NCBI RefSeq assembly: GCF_008728855.1
Contig: NZ_CP042906.1
Span: 5,547,001-5,611,000, forward strand
Direction of reading: 5' to 3'
DNA: 64,000 nucleotides
Source: Hypericibacter terrae
Lineage (GTDB): Bacteria > Pseudomonadota > Alphaproteobacteria > Dongiales > Dongiaceae
In this document: one piece after another, positions 26,491 through 35,577 of the stretch
How the letters are laid out: the number at the start of each line of letters is the position of its first letter
Position numbering within the stretch: position 1 is the stretch's first letter
Position numbers and translations under genes: made by a program
Notes under the pieces: generated by a model
Told to the model about the DNA's origin: nothing
What the model saw: the letters and a program-made list of their open reading frames with translations, nothing else
Databases searched by the model: none

Positions 26491-27276
26491 CTAGCCCTGC
26501 ACCGAATAGCCGCCATCGACCGTGATCGTGGCGCCGGTGATGAAGTCGGAGGCCGGGGCCGACAGGAACACGGCGACGCCGGCCATGTCGCGCGGCTCAC
26601 CCCAGCGCCGCGCCGGCGTGCGGGCCTCGATGCGCTCATGCAAGCCTTCGACCTGGCGGCGCGCATCGCGCGTCAGGTCCGTGTCGATCCAGCCCGGCAG
26701 CACGGCGTTCACCTGGATATTGTCTTTGGCCCAGGCGGTCGCCAGCGCCTTGGTGAGCTGCACCACCCCGCCCTTGCTCGCCGCATAAGGCACCGCGAAG
26801 GAGGCGCCGAAGATCGACATCATCGAGCCGATATTGACGATCTTGCCGCCGCCGGCCTGGCACAAGGCGGGATAGGCCGCCTGGCTGCAGAGGAAGCTGC
26901 CGGTGAGATTGATGTCGAGCACCCGGTGCCACTCCTCGGCCGAGTAGCTCTCCGGGACCTTCCGGATATTGATCCCGGCATTGTTGATCAGGATGTCGAG
27001 CCGGCCGAAGCGCGCGACCGTCGCCTCGACCAGCGCCCGGCAGGAGGCGGCGCCGGTCACATCGACGGCGATGGAGACGGCCTTGGCGCCCGTGGCGGCG
27101 AGCTCCTTGACCGCCGCCTCGCTCTTGACCTCGTCGCGCGCGGCCACGACCACCATCGCCCCCGCGTCGGCCAGGCCCTTCGCCATGCCGAGCCCGATGC
27201 CGCGATTGCCGCCGGTGACGATCGCGATCTTGCCGGTCAGGTCGAACAGCGCCGGCGCGGAGGAACTCGCGCTCAC
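26491..27276 (-). CDS. Short-chain dehydrogenase/reductase, gluconate 5-dehydrogenase-like
   Basis: 261 aa, classical SDR. Cofactor motif TGGNRGIGLGMA, NNAG (ILINNAGINI), catalytic Ser in NIGSMMSIFG and YxxxK in YAASKGGV. C-terminal FITGATITVDGGYSVQG is typical of the FabG/KduD/Gno-like group, so the substrate is probably a sugar acid or ketoacid, not resolvable here. Its ATGA start overlaps the dapB stop, suggesting translational coupling. Confidence 0.88.
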   Translation of the reverse strand: MSASSSAPALFDLTGKIAIVTGGNRGIGLGMAKGLADAGAMVVVAARDEVKSEAAVKELAATGAKAVSIAVDVTGAASCRALVEATVARFGRLDILINNAGINIRKVPESYSAEEWHRVLDINLTGSFLCSQAAYPALCQAGGGKIVNIGSMMSIFGASFAVPYAASKGGVVQLTKALATAWAKDNIQVNAVLPGWIDTDLTRDARRQVEGLHERIEARTPARRWGEPRDMAGVAVFLSAPASDFITGATITVDGGYSVQG

Positions 27277-28076
27277 AGCCCCAGCACATCCTTCATGGCA
27301 TAGAGGCCGGGCGGCTTGCCCTGGGCCCAGATCGCGGCCTTGACGGCGCCGCGTGCGAAGATGGCGCGCGAGGTGGCGATATGGCCGATCTCGATCCGCT
27401 CGCCCTCGGCCGCGAAGATGACGCGATGCTCGCCCACGACGTCGCCACCGCGGAGCGTGGCGAAGCCGATATCGCCCTTGCGCCGCTCACCGGTGATGCC
27501 GTCGCGCGACCGCTGCGCCACGCTGTCGAGCGACACGCCCCGGCCCTTGGCCGCCGCGCGGCCGAGCCCCAGCGCCGTGCCGGAGGGCGCATCCACCTTA
27601 TGGCGGTGATGCATCTCGACGATCTCGATATCCCAGTCGGTATCGAGCGCCTTCGCCATCTGCTCGACCAGCAGCATGGCGAGATTGACGCCGAGGCTCA
27701 TATTGGGGGCGAGCACGATGGGCGCGCGCTTGGCCGCCGCCTCGATGGTGGCGCGCTCGGGTGCCTCGAGGCCGGTGGTGCCGATGATATGGGCGTGGCC
27801 GTGCTTGGCGGCGAGGCTCGCATGGGTCGCGGTCGCCGCGGGTGCCGTGAAATCCAGGACCGCGTCGGCGCCCGCGAACAGCGCGTCGGAATCGGTGGTG
27901 AGGACGACCCCGGCGGGCTCGATCCCGGCGAGCTTGCCCAGATCCTGGCCGAGCGCCGGATTGCCGGGCCGCTCGGTGCCGCCGGCAATGACGCAGCCGG
28001 GCGTGGCCGCGATGGTCGCCAGCAGCATGCGCCCCATGCGCCCTGCCGCTCCGACGACGCCGATCCTGGTGGCCAT
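27273..28076 (-). CDS. dapB: 4-hydroxy-tetrahydrodipicolinate reductase
   Basis: 267 aa. NAD(P)H-dependent step of lysine/diaminopimelate synthesis. N-terminal GVVGAAGRMGRMLLATI, GTTGLEAPERATIE, the conserved NMSLGVNLAM, and the active-site segment EMHHRHKVDAPSGTALGLG with the catalytic His pair and Lys are present. Start ATG 28076 preceded by GGAAGGCGGGG; an upstream in-frame start at 28127 would add 17 residues before the Rossmann strand. dapB near dnaKJ is common in alphaproteobacteria. A short duplicate of its 5' end lies at 28780-28821. Confidence 0.96.
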   Translation of the reverse strand: MATRIGVVGAAGRMGRMLLATIAATPGCVIAGGTERPGNPALGQDLGKLAGIEPAGVVLTTDSDALFAGADAVLDFTAPAATATHASLAAKHGHAHIIGTTGLEAPERATIEAAAKRAPIVLAPNMSLGVNLAMLLVEQMAKALDTDWDIEIVEMHHRHKVDAPSGTALGLGRAAAKGRGVSLDSVAQRSRDGITGERRKGDIGFATLRGGDVVGEHRVIFAAEGERIEIGHIATSRAIFARGAVKAAIWAQGKPPGLYAMKDVLGL

Positions 28077-28170
28077 GGTCCCCGCCTTCCGTCCGATCAT
28101 GACGGTTCGATGTTGTTGGAGGGGCATTTAGCCGGGCGGCAAGCGGCGGCGCAAGATCGAGCGCCCAAGA

Positions 28171-28199
28171 TTGAGATACAACTCATAATTGGGTATAGT
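28171..28199 (+). promoter_or_regulatory. Sigma70-type promoter for the secreted protein gene
   Basis: TTGAGA (28171-28176), 17 bases, then TATAGT (28194-28199), about 39 bases before the ATG at 28238. Spacing and both hexamers are close to consensus and lie in an AT-rich stretch. Confidence 0.6.
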
Positions 28200-28237
28200 A
28201 AACCTACAAATAACAAGGGTTGAGTGGGAATAGGCCT

Positions 28238-28711
28238 ATGCGGCACTGTTCACCCCCAGTTCGCCTTCGCCAAATTGGTCTTGCTCTCACCGCGGCATGG
28301 CTCGTCCTTGCGATCGCGATGGTCCCCGCCGCCGCGGACAACCTCGGTGTCGCTGGAACCTGGACAGTTCTCATTCCGGACGCGTTTCCCAGATTTATCT
28401 TCACCTGGCGAATAGCGGCGGATGGCAGCTATGACGAAGATGGCCGCAACAGCGCGACGGAAAGACGGATTCAGCCGACGTTTCATGGCCGGTGGACGCT
28501 CGAGGGGGAAAGGCTGGTCCTGCGTCAGACCGAATACAACTATGTCTTCGACGGGACCCTGTCGAGAACGAGCTATGCGGGCGACCTCTACTTGGAAGGG
28601 GTGCTCGTGTCGCGCTTTTGCGCGGCGAAAGGCGAGACCGCGCCAAAACGCTGCTGGCAAGCTCCTCTCATATCGGACGCAACCGCACCGCCAGCCTGGC
28701 TGGAGGAGTAA
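28238..28711 (+). CDS. Secreted hypothetical protein, lipocalin-like beta fold possible
   Basis: 157 aa. N-terminal signal peptide or anchor (IGLALTAAWLVLAIAMVPAAA/DN) followed by a strand-rich domain: GVAGTWTVLIP, FTWRIAADGSYDEDG, TFHGRWTLEGERLVLRQTEYNYVFDGTLS. The 'G-W-T-aaDGsY...GrWtleg..L.L' pattern resembles the small secreted beta-barrel proteins that measure product excess, but no family is certain. Two Cys near the end (RFCAAKG, KRCW). It is separated from dapB by a promoter region and could be a recent insertion, since a dapB fragment lies just downstream. Confidence 0.65.
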   Translation: MRHCSPPVRLRQIGLALTAAWLVLAIAMVPAAADNLGVAGTWTVLIPDAFPRFIFTWRIAADGSYDEDGRNSATERRIQPTFHGRWTLEGERLVLRQTEYNYVFDGTLSRTSYAGDLYLEGVLVSRFCAAKGETAPKRCWQAPLISDATAPPAWLEE

Positions 28712-28779
28712 CCGCGAAGGCCGATGAGATCTGTCGGGTTGCACGACGGTATAGATCGATGCGGCGGTCGGCCGCCGGC

Positions 28780-28821
28780 AGCAACCGCCCCATGCGTCCG
28801 GCCGCTCCGACGAGGCCGATC
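28780..28821 (-). pseudogene. Fragment of the dapB 5' end (duplicated remnant)
   Basis: About 42 bases match the dapB start region at 28024-28065 with roughly 36-37 identical positions. Read on the minus strand it encodes IGLVGAAGRMGRLL, aligning with IGVVGAAGRMGRML of DapB. Homology stops on both sides. It lies in the gap between two small exported-protein genes. Most easily explained as the leftover of a duplication or rearrangement. Confidence 0.65.
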
Positions 28822-28890
28822 GGACGCGGATCTGGTGACGGCCCATGAGATCGACCGCGACGCCGAGTGGCGCAACGAAAGGATCAGGTG

Positions 28891-29640
28891 ATGATGACCA
28901 AAGGGGCTCTCCGGCCGCTGGGCTTCGCCATCGTTGGGTTGCTGCTGATGCTGCAGGCCTGCGCTTCCCCAGCCCCATCCGCCACGGCTTGCAAGGGCAC
29001 GACCGCCGAAGATCATTATGAATGCGGTTATGACTATCAGTATGAGCTACGCGACTATCCCGCGGCCATTCGCGAATATAGCGAGGCCCTCCGTCTCCGG
29101 CCCGACTATCCCTATGCCCTGAACAATCGAGGGCTGGCCTATCGTCGCAGCCACGACCCGGATGCCGCGATCCTCGATTTCACGGCGCTCATCGAACTGC
29201 ATCCGCAGGAGATTTTCGCCTACAACAACCGGGCCAATGCCTATCTCGACAAGGGCGACCGGCAAGCGGCCTTCAGCAATCTGACCAAGGCCCTGGAGAT
29301 CGATCCGACGTTTGCCGATGCCTATTACGGGCGCAGCAATCTGTATGACGGCGCAGAGAAAACCGAAGGCGCGCTCCACGATCTCACCGAGGCGATCCGG
29401 TTCTATGGCGAAGCGGCCGCTCATCCGCCGAGCGAGCGCGTCAGATCCTGGTTTGAGAACGGCCGGTATGGCGAGGCTTCGGCTCTCAATCCCAAGATCC
29501 GCGAGATCGATGAATATCTGGCGGATGCCTATTATGTACGGTCGCGCGTTTACGCAGAGGCCGGTGACATGGCGAAGGCGAACGCCGACCTCGACGAAGC
29601 GAGGCGCATCGACCCGACAGTCGTGCAGCGGAATCACTAG
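28891..29640 (+). CDS. TPR-repeat lipoprotein
   Basis: 249 aa. Lipoprotein signal (LRPLGFAIVGLLLMLQACAS, lipobox LQAC) followed by TPR repeats: AIREYSEALRLRPDYPYALNNRGLAY, AILDFTALIELHPQEIFAYNNRANAY, AFSNLTKALEIDPTFADAYYGR and a C-terminal one AYYVRSRVYAEAGDMAKANAD. TPRs mediate protein contacts, so a periplasmic scaffold is likely; the partner is unknown. GAAAGGA lies 7 bases before the ATG. Arg/Tyr-rich segment between residues 38 and 60 is non-TPR. Confidence 0.82.
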   Translation: MMTKGALRPLGFAIVGLLLMLQACASPAPSATACKGTTAEDHYECGYDYQYELRDYPAAIREYSEALRLRPDYPYALNNRGLAYRRSHDPDAAILDFTALIELHPQEIFAYNNRANAYLDKGDRQAAFSNLTKALEIDPTFADAYYGRSNLYDGAEKTEGALHDLTEAIRFYGEAAAHPPSERVRSWFENGRYGEASALNPKIREIDEYLADAYYVRSRVYAEAGDMAKANADLDEARRIDPTVVQRNH

Positions 29641-29707
29641 GAGGTCGCTCTGCGAAAGGGCCCGGGGCTGGCACCGACCGTGGCACTCTCGACGAAAGCC
29701 CTAAATC

Positions 29708-30847
29708 CTACTCCTTCAGCTCCTGCCAGAACTCCTTCACCTTGGCGAAGAAGCCCTCGGCCTCGGGGCTGTAGGGCTTGCCCTTGGTGGCGGCTTTGTC
29801 GAACTCGCGCAGCAGCTCCTGCTGCTTCTTGCTCAGATGCACCGGCGTCTCGACCGCGAGATGGACATAGAAATCGCCGCGGTGATTCTGGCGCAGCACG
29901 CTCATTCCCTTGCCCTTGAGGCGGAACTGCTGGCCGGTCTGGGCGCCGGCCGGGATCTGCAGCCGCACGCGGGTGCCGTCGATGCCGGGCACCTCGATCG
30001 GGCCGCCCAGCGTGGCGGTCACCATCGAGATCGGCACCTTGCAATGGAGATCGGCGCTGTCGCGCTCGAACAGCTTGTGCGGCTCGATCGAGAGGAAGAT
30101 GTAGAGGTCGCCCGGCGGCGAGCCCCGCAGGCCCGCCTCGCCTTCGCCCGCGAGCCGGATGCGGGTGCCGTCCTCGACGCCCGGCGGCACATTGACATTG
30201 AGGTTCTTGTCGCGGCGCGTGCGGCCCGAGCCGCCGCAGGTCTTGCAGGGCTTCTCGATGACGCGACCGGTGCCGGCGCAGTGCGTGCAGGTCCGCTCCA
30301 TGGTGAAGAAGCCCTGCGTCATGCGGGTCCGGCCCGAGCCATGGCAGACCGGGCAGGAGATCGGATGGGCGCCCTTTTCGCCGCCCGAGCCGCCGCAATC
30401 ATCGCATTTGACCGAGGAGGGCACCCGCACGGTCGCGGTCTTGCCGGCGAAGGCCTCCTCGAGCGTGATCTGCATGTTGTAGCGGAGATCGCCGCCGCGC
30501 GAGGTCGCCTGGGGCCCGCGGCCGCGGCCGCCGACGAACTCGCCGAACATCTCCTCGAAGATGTCGGCGAAGCCGCCCGCCCCGAACCCGGCACCGCCGC
30601 CGGCGCGGGGACCGGCCCCGTTCTCGAAGGCGGCATGGCCGTAGCGGTCGTAGGCCGCGCGCTTCTGCTCGTCCTTCAGGATCTCGTAGGCTTCGCTGAT
30701 TTCCTTGAACTTATGCTCGGCCGCCTTGTCGCCGGCATTGCGGTCGGGATGGAACTTCATGGCCGCTGCGCGATAGGCCTTCTTGATGGCCTCCCCGCTC
30801 GCGTCCTTCGCCACTCCGAGGGTCTGGTAATAGTCCTGTTTGGCCAT
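29708..30847 (-). CDS. dnaJ: Chaperone DnaJ
   Basis: 379 aa. DnaK co-chaperone that delivers clients and stimulates ATP hydrolysis. J domain with the HPD motif ([10 protein letters not shown]), Gly/Phe-rich linker ([20 protein letters not shown]), four zinc-finger units [32 protein letters not shown], and the C-terminal substrate-binding domain. Downstream of dnaK on the same strand, separated by 166 bases that contain a hairpin. Confidence 0.98.
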   Translation of the reverse strand: MAKQDYYQTLGVAKDASGEAIKKAYRAAAMKFHPDRNAGDKAAEHKFKEISEAYEILKDEQKRAAYDRYGHAAFENGAGPRAGGGAGFGAGGFADIFEEMFGEFVGGRGRGPQATSRGGDLRYNMQITLEEAFAGKTATVRVPSSVKCDDCGGSGGEKGAHPISCPVCHGSGRTRMTQGFFTMERTCTHCAGTGRVIEKPCKTCGGSGRTRRDKNLNVNVPPGVEDGTRIRLAGEGEAGLRGSPPGDLYIFLSIEPHKLFERDSADLHCKVPISMVTATLGGPIEVPGIDGTRVRLQIPAGAQTGQQFRLKGKGMSVLRQNHRGDFYVHLAVETPVHLSKKQQELLREFDKAATKGKPYSPEAEGFFAKVKEFWQELKE

Positions 30848-30917
30848 GGTCGTCGGATGTCGTCGCTTGTCGGAGCTTAGGGCTCGAAGGTTGAAAGACC
30901 GTTTTCACATAACAGAA

Positions 30918-30977
30918 ACGGGGCCGGCGAGCGATGGAGCATGATCTGAATACTCCCCCAAGGCCCGCCGGCCCCGT
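30918..30977 (-). terminator. Long-stem hairpin between dnaK and dnaJ
   Basis: 12-bp perfect arms ACGGGGCCGGCG (30918-30929) and its complement (30966-30977) with a 36-base loop. On the minus strand the stem is followed by TTTCTGTT. It probably partly terminates dnaK transcripts, keeping dnaJ below dnaK. Confidence 0.55.
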
Positions 30978-31013
30978 CGTTATCCCGTCTCTCTGGTCCG
31001 AACCGGGTGTCGG

Positions 31014-32963
31014 TTACGCCTTGTTCTTGCGGTTTTCGTCGACTTCCTCGAAGTCGGCGTCGACGACACCGTCCTTGGGCGCGCCGGTCCCGCCGGCACC
31101 CGCACCCGCACCCGGACCCGCCGACCCGCCACCGGGGCCGCCGGCCTGGGCTTCGGCTTCCTTCTGCTTATAGAGCTGCTCGCCCAGCTTCATGGCGAGC
31201 TGCATCAGGGCCTGGGTCTTGCTCTCGATCGCGTCCTTGTCTTCGCCCTTCAGCGCTTCCTTGAGATCGGCCGAGGCCGTCTCGATGGCGCTCTTGTCCG
31301 AGGCCGCGACCTTGTCGCCCGCCTCGGCCACCGACTTCTCGGTCGAGTGGATCAGGCTGTCGGCGTTGTTGCGGGCCTCGATCAGCTCCTTGCGCTTCTT
31401 GTCCTCGGCGGCATGGGCCTCGGCATCCTTCACCATCTTCTGGATGTCGGCCTCGTTGAGACCGCCCGAAGCCTGGATCCGGATCTGCTGCTCCTTGCCG
31501 GTGGCCTTGTCCTTGGCCGAAACCTGGACGATGCCGTTGGCGTCGATGTCGAAGGTCACCTCGATCTGCGGCACGCCGCGCGGTGCCGACGGCAAGCCCA
31601 CCAGGTCGAACTGACCCAGGATCTTGTTGTCGGCCGCGAGCTCGCGCTCGCCCTGGAAGACCCGGATGGTGACCGCGTTCTGATTGTCTTCGGCGGTCGA
31701 GAACACCTGGCTCTTCTTGGTCGGGATCGTGGTGTTGCGCTCGATCAGGCGGGTGAACACGCCGCCCAGCGTCTCGATGCCGAGCGATAGCGGGGTCACG
31801 TCGAGGAGGAGGACGTCCTTGACCTCGCCCTTGAGCACGCCGCCCTGGATCGCCGCACCGATGGCCACGACCTCGTCCGGATTGACGCCCTTATGCGGCT
31901 CGCGGCCGAAGAAGGACTTCACCGTCTCCATCACCTTGGGCATGCGGGTCATGCCGCCGACCAGCACCACTTCGCTGATCTCGGAGGCCTTCAGACCGGC
32001 ATCCTTCAGGGCCGCGCGGCAGGGCTCGATCGTCTTCTGGATCAGATCGTCCACCAGCGCTTCGAGCTTGGCGCGCGTCAGCTTGATGTTGAGATGCTTC
32101 GGGCCGCTCTGGTCCGCCGTGATGAAGGGCAGGTTGACCTCGGTCTGCATCGAGCCCGAAAGCTCGATCTTCGCCTTCTCGGCCGCTTCCTTCAGGCGCT
32201 GCAGGGCCAGGCGATCCTTGCGCAGATCGATGCCCTGCTCCTTTTTGAACTCGTCCGCGAGATAGTCGATGATGCGCGCATCGAAATCCTCGCCGCCGAG
32301 GAAGGTATCGCCGTTGGTCGACTTCACCTCGAACACGCCGTCGCCGATCTCGAGCACGGAAATGTCGAAGGTGCCGCCGCCGAGGTCATAGACCGCGATG
32401 GTGCCCGCACCCTTCTTCTCCATGCCGTAGGCGAGAGCGGCCGCGGTCGGCTCGTTGATGATGCGCAGCACTTCAAGGCCCGCGATGCGGCCGGCGTCCT
32501 TGGTCGCCTGGCGCTGCGAGTCGTTGAAGTAGGCCGGGACCGTGATGACGGCCTGCGTGACCTTTTCGCCGAGATAGCTCTCGGCGGTTTCCTTCATCTT
32601 CTGCAGGATGAAGGCCGAGACCTGCGAGGGCGAATATTTCTTGGTGTGGCTCTCGACCCAGGCATCGCCATTGTCGCCCGGAATGATCTTGTAGGGGACG
32701 AGGCCCTTGTCTTTCTGGGTCAAGGGATCGTCATAGCGCCGACCGATCAGGCGCTTGATCGCGAACAGGGTGTTTTCCGGATTGGTCACCGCCTGGCGCT
32801 TGGCGGCCTGGCCGACCAGACGCTCGCCGGACTCGGCGAATGCCACCATCGAAGGCGTCGTCCGCGCGCCTTCCGCGTTCTCGATGACCTTGACGTCCTT
32901 GCCTTCCATGACGGCAACGCAGGAGTTGGTCGTACCGAGATCGATGCCGATAACTTTGCTCAT
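31014..32963 (-). CDS. dnaK: Chaperone DnaK (Hsp70)
   Basis: 649 aa. ATP-dependent Hsp70. N-terminal [67 protein letters not shown], linker [16 protein letters not shown], and a C-terminal lid ending in a Gly/Ala-rich segment and the tail [11 protein letters not shown], all typical. A heat-shock-type promoter lies about 145 bases upstream of the start. Confidence 0.99.
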   Translation of the reverse strand: MSKVIGIDLGTTNSCVAVMEGKDVKVIENAEGARTTPSMVAFAESGERLVGQAAKRQAVTNPENTLFAIKRLIGRRYDDPLTQKDKGLVPYKIIPGDNGDAWVESHTKKYSPSQVSAFILQKMKETAESYLGEKVTQAVITVPAYFNDSQRQATKDAGRIAGLEVLRIINEPTAAALAYGMEKKGAGTIAVYDLGGGTFDISVLEIGDGVFEVKSTNGDTFLGGEDFDARIIDYLADEFKKEQGIDLRKDRLALQRLKEAAEKAKIELSGSMQTEVNLPFITADQSGPKHLNIKLTRAKLEALVDDLIQKTIEPCRAALKDAGLKASEISEVVLVGGMTRMPKVMETVKSFFGREPHKGVNPDEVVAIGAAIQGGVLKGEVKDVLLLDVTPLSLGIETLGGVFTRLIERNTTIPTKKSQVFSTAEDNQNAVTIRVFQGERELAADNKILGQFDLVGLPSAPRGVPQIEVTFDIDANGIVQVSAKDKATGKEQQIRIQASGGLNEADIQKMVKDAEAHAAEDKKRKELIEARNNADSLIHSTEKSVAEAGDKVAASDKSAIETASADLKEALKGEDKDAIESKTQALMQLAMKLGEQLYKQKEAEAQAGGPGGGSAGPGAGAGAGGTGAPKDGVVDADFEEVDENRKNKA

Positions 32964-33273
32964 CTCTTCCTCATTTCCATGGCAGGTCCGCCCGCGGCCT
33001 TCTCGGGTTGGCGAAGCACCGCCCGGGACCCCCGAATTTCAAGCTACCCTGCGGCACCCGGCAAAGCCCGGTACCGCTTGGGAAAATGACCTTTCGGCCC
33101 GACGGATATATAGGCGCCAATGGCCGGGACGCAAGCACCTGATGGTCGCAGAAACGCCAGATTCTGCGTCCTGCCGACATGATCGCCGATCCTTCCGGGC
33201 CCCCTCGCCCCGCCGGGGGCCCGCTCCTATGCTGGCCCCCGCTTCCGACGATGAGCGCCAAACGCCAGGAGTC
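32964..33273. other. 310-base intergenic region between dnaK and a small membrane protein gene
   Basis: Contains the RpoH-type promoter at 33108-33135 and the dnaK leader of about 135 bases. No CIRCE element (TTAGCACTC-N9-GAGTGCTAA) is visible. The remainder toward 33273 must carry the start signals for the divergent small gene; no clear hexamers are seen. Confidence 0.6.
33108..33135 (-). promoter_or_regulatory. RpoH (sigma32)-type promoter of dnaK
   Basis: On the minus strand: CTTG (33135-33132), 17 bases, then CCTATAT (33114-33108). This fits the alphaproteobacterial heat-shock consensus CTTG-N17/18-CYTATNT. Predicted start near 33100. Confidence 0.6.
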
Positions 33274-33510
33274 ATGATGAACGGTCCGGGGTCCGATCCG
33301 AGAAGCAGCGGCATCTATCGCATCATCCGGGTCGTGTTCGGGGCCGATCTGGTGATCGGGGTTGCCCTGGCCGCGGCCGGCTACTGGCTCTGGGACCGGG
33401 TCGAAATCTGGACCGCCGGCCTCGGCCTCGCCGCCGTCGGGCTGCTGATGTTGCTGCTCTTTCCGATCCTGATGCGCCGTTCCGGCAGGCCCGATATCAA
33501 CCGCAACTGA
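33274..33510 (+). CDS. Small two-helix membrane protein, function unknown
   Basis: 78 aa. An N-terminal polar segment, then two hydrophobic helices (about 21-41 VVFGADLVIGVALAAAGYWL, and 48-66 TAGLGLAAVGLLMLLLFPIL) and a short positive tail (MRRSGRPDINRN). CCAGGAG ends 4 bases before the ATG. Convergent with grpE. No family recognised; small proteins of this sort are common beside dnaK in related bacteria. Confidence 0.65.
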   Translation: MMNGPGSDPRSSGIYRIIRVVFGADLVIGVALAAAGYWLWDRVEIWTAGLGLAAVGLLMLLLFPILMRRSGRPDINRN

Positions 33511-33531
33511 TCGGCGGCGTCGGCCCCTTTA

Positions 33532-34152
33532 TCACGCCACCGTATCGATCCGGCTGCCGGGCTGGGTGCCTTCGCCGTTCGGGCGGGTGCCGGCGGGCTC
33601 GGCCTTGGCGACGCCGACCATGGCCGCGCGCAGCAGGCGGTCATGCATCACATAGCCGGGCTGCAGCACCTGGACGATGGTTCCGGCGGGCTGGCCCGTG
33701 CCCGGGACTTCGAACATTGCCTGATGCAGGTTGCTGTCGAACTTCTCGCCCAGCGGCTCGATGCGCTTGATGTTGTGGCGCTCGAAGGCCGAGAGCAGCT
33801 GGCGCTCGGTCGCGGCGACGCCGTCATAGAGCGTCTTCAGGGCGGGATCGCTGTCGAGCTGCTCAGCCGGGATATGCTGGAGCGCGCGGCCCAGATTGTC
33901 GGCCACCGCCAGCATGTCCTTGGCGAAATTCGAGGCGGCATAGCGCTGCGCGTCCTCGCGCTCGCGCTGGCCCCGCCGGCGCACATTCTCGGTCTCGGCC
34001 AGCGCCCGCAGCAGCTGATCCTTCAGCCGGGCAGCCTCGGCCCGGGCTTCCTCGAGCAGGTCGACGCCCGGCGCCTGGCCCGCCGTTTCGGCCGGCGCAA
34101 CGCTGTCATTGGCGGGCGCGGGCGCGCCCTCGTCTCTCTTCTCGTCCGTCAT
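33532..34152 (-). CDS. grpE: Nucleotide exchange factor GrpE
   Basis: 206 aa. Exchange factor for DnaK. N-terminal coiled coil (LLEEARAEAARLKDQLLRALAETENVRRRGQRE) and C-terminal beta domain (HNIKRIEPLGEKFDSNLHQAMFEV, GTIVQVLQPGYVMHDRLLRAAMVGVAK) are the standard GrpE layout. ATG 34152 has AAGGG 6 bases upstream; ATG 34158 (two residues more) lies against that site. Follows hrcA on the same strand with a 40-base gap. Confidence 0.97.
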   Translation of the reverse strand: MTDEKRDEGAPAPANDSVAPAETAGQAPGVDLLEEARAEAARLKDQLLRALAETENVRRRGQREREDAQRYAASNFAKDMLAVADNLGRALQHIPAEQLDSDPALKTLYDGVAATERQLLSAFERHNIKRIEPLGEKFDSNLHQAMFEVPGTGQPAGTIVQVLQPGYVMHDRLLRAAMVGVAKAEPAGTRPNGEGTQPGSRIDTVA

Positions 34153-34192
34153 GCTCATCCCTTGGGTCTGCGGATCCGGCGATCGGCCGGGA

Positions 34193-35332
34193 TCAGGACC
34201 GGGTTATGGGGTCCCCGGGCGGCCGGATCAAGGTCCCACCGGTCCCTAAAACGCGCCCGATCACCTTGGCGGTATAGTCTACCATCGGGATGATCCGCGC
34301 GTAATTGACGCGGGTCGGGCCGATCACGCCCACCGCCCCCACGATCCGTTCCTCGGAATCGCGGTAGGGGGCGATCACGACCGAGCAGCCCGAAAGGCTG
34401 AACAGTTCGTTCTGGGCGCCGATGAAGATCTGGATGCCCTCGGCCCGGTCGGCCGCGTCGAGCAGCCGCGCCAGCGATTCCTTGGTCTCGAGGGCGGCGA
34501 ACAGCGCCCGCACCCGTTCCAGGTCGGCCATCTCCTTGACGTCTTCGAGCAACCGCGACTGGCCGCGGACGATGAGCGCGCCGTCCTTGTTGCCGCCGGC
34601 CCAGCTGGCGAGGCCCGCCGACACCACCTTGGCCGCGAGCTGGTCGAGCTCGGTGCGCTGGCTCGCGATCTCGGCCATGATCTCGGCGCGCGCGCCGTCG
34701 AGCGTGCGGCCCACCAGCTTCGCCACGAGATAATTGCCGGCCTCGATCAGCGAGGAGGGCGGCAGCCCGATCGGCAAATCGAGAATGCGGTTCTCGACGA
34801 TGCCGTCCTCGGTGACCAGCACGGCCAGCGCGCGGCCCGGCCCCAGATGCACGAACTCGATATGTTTCAGCGGCCGCGCCGATTTCGGCGCCACCACCAG
34901 GCCGGCGCAATGCGACAGCCCCGCCAGCATCTGCGTCGCCTGCTCCAGCACCTGCGGCAGGCTGCGGCCCGAGGCCGCGCACTGGCTGTCGATGGTCTGG
35001 CGCTCGTCTTCGGTGAGGCCGCCGATCTCCAGCAACCCGTCCACGAACATGCGCAGGCCCAGTTCCGTCGGCAGCCGGCCGGCGGAGGTATGGCGCGCAT
35101 AGAGCAGGCCCGCTTCTTCCAGGTCGGCCATCACATTGCGGATGGTCGCCGGCGACAGGCCCATGCCCAGCTTGCGCGAGATCGTGCGCGAGCCCACCGG
35201 CTCGCCGGTCTCGACATAGGCATCGACGATGTGACGGAAGATCTCGCGCGAGCGCTGGCTGAGCTCGGCAACGGCGTCGGGGCGACCCGGCGCCTGAATC
35301 GTCCGTTTGACCGAAAGGGGCGTTGTCATCAT
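34193..35332 (-). CDS. hrcA: Heat-inducible transcription repressor HrcA
   Basis: 379 aa. Binds CIRCE elements and represses groESL/dnaK-type operons until heat stress. N-terminal winged helix (LSQRSREIFRHIVDAYVETGEPVGSRTISRK, LSPATIRNVMADLEEAGLLYARHTSAGR), then the GAF-like dimer domain (VIAPYRDSEERIVGAVGVIGPTRVNYARIIPMVDYTAKV). No CIRCE is visible in this window, so its targets are likely elsewhere (for instance groESL). ATG 35332 follows AGGA; an upstream GTG at 35350 is possible. Confidence 0.96.
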   Translation of the reverse strand: MMTTPLSVKRTIQAPGRPDAVAELSQRSREIFRHIVDAYVETGEPVGSRTISRKLGMGLSPATIRNVMADLEEAGLLYARHTSAGRLPTELGLRMFVDGLLEIGGLTEDERQTIDSQCAASGRSLPQVLEQATQMLAGLSHCAGLVVAPKSARPLKHIEFVHLGPGRALAVLVTEDGIVENRILDLPIGLPPSSLIEAGNYLVAKLVGRTLDGARAEIMAEIASQRTELDQLAAKVVSAGLASWAGGNKDGALIVRGQSRLLEDVKEMADLERVRALFAALETKESLARLLDAADRAEGIQIFIGAQNELFSLSGCSVVIAPYRDSEERIVGAVGVIGPTRVNYARIIPMVDYTAKVIGRVLGTGGTLIRPPGDPITRS

Positions 35333-35577
35333 GGGTTCCTGGCGCGTCACGAAAAGGTAGTAACGCAGGCCATGCCCGTCAATGCAACGGCTGCGGGGCC
35401 GCGGCGCCGGACCCCGCGGGGGCTGGCCCGGACAATGGGGGTGAACGCAGGCGCCCGAAGCCGGTTCCCGGGCGGTTCATGGGAAAGCCCGGCAAAACTG
35501 GACCGGTCGGACGTCAGAGGATAGGTTGCGGCCTCGAACGCCAGATCCTGAAACCCTTTCCTCCAGGCCCTTGATCC

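Noticed and set aside
33037-33043. CTTGAAA on the minus strand upstream of dnaK as heat-shock -35
   Set aside because: No matching CYTATNT at the right spacing; the site at 33108-33135 fits far better.
32964-35577. CIRCE element for HrcA
   Set aside because: No TTAGCACTC-N9-GAGTGCTAA or close variant is visible upstream of dnaK, grpE or hrcA.
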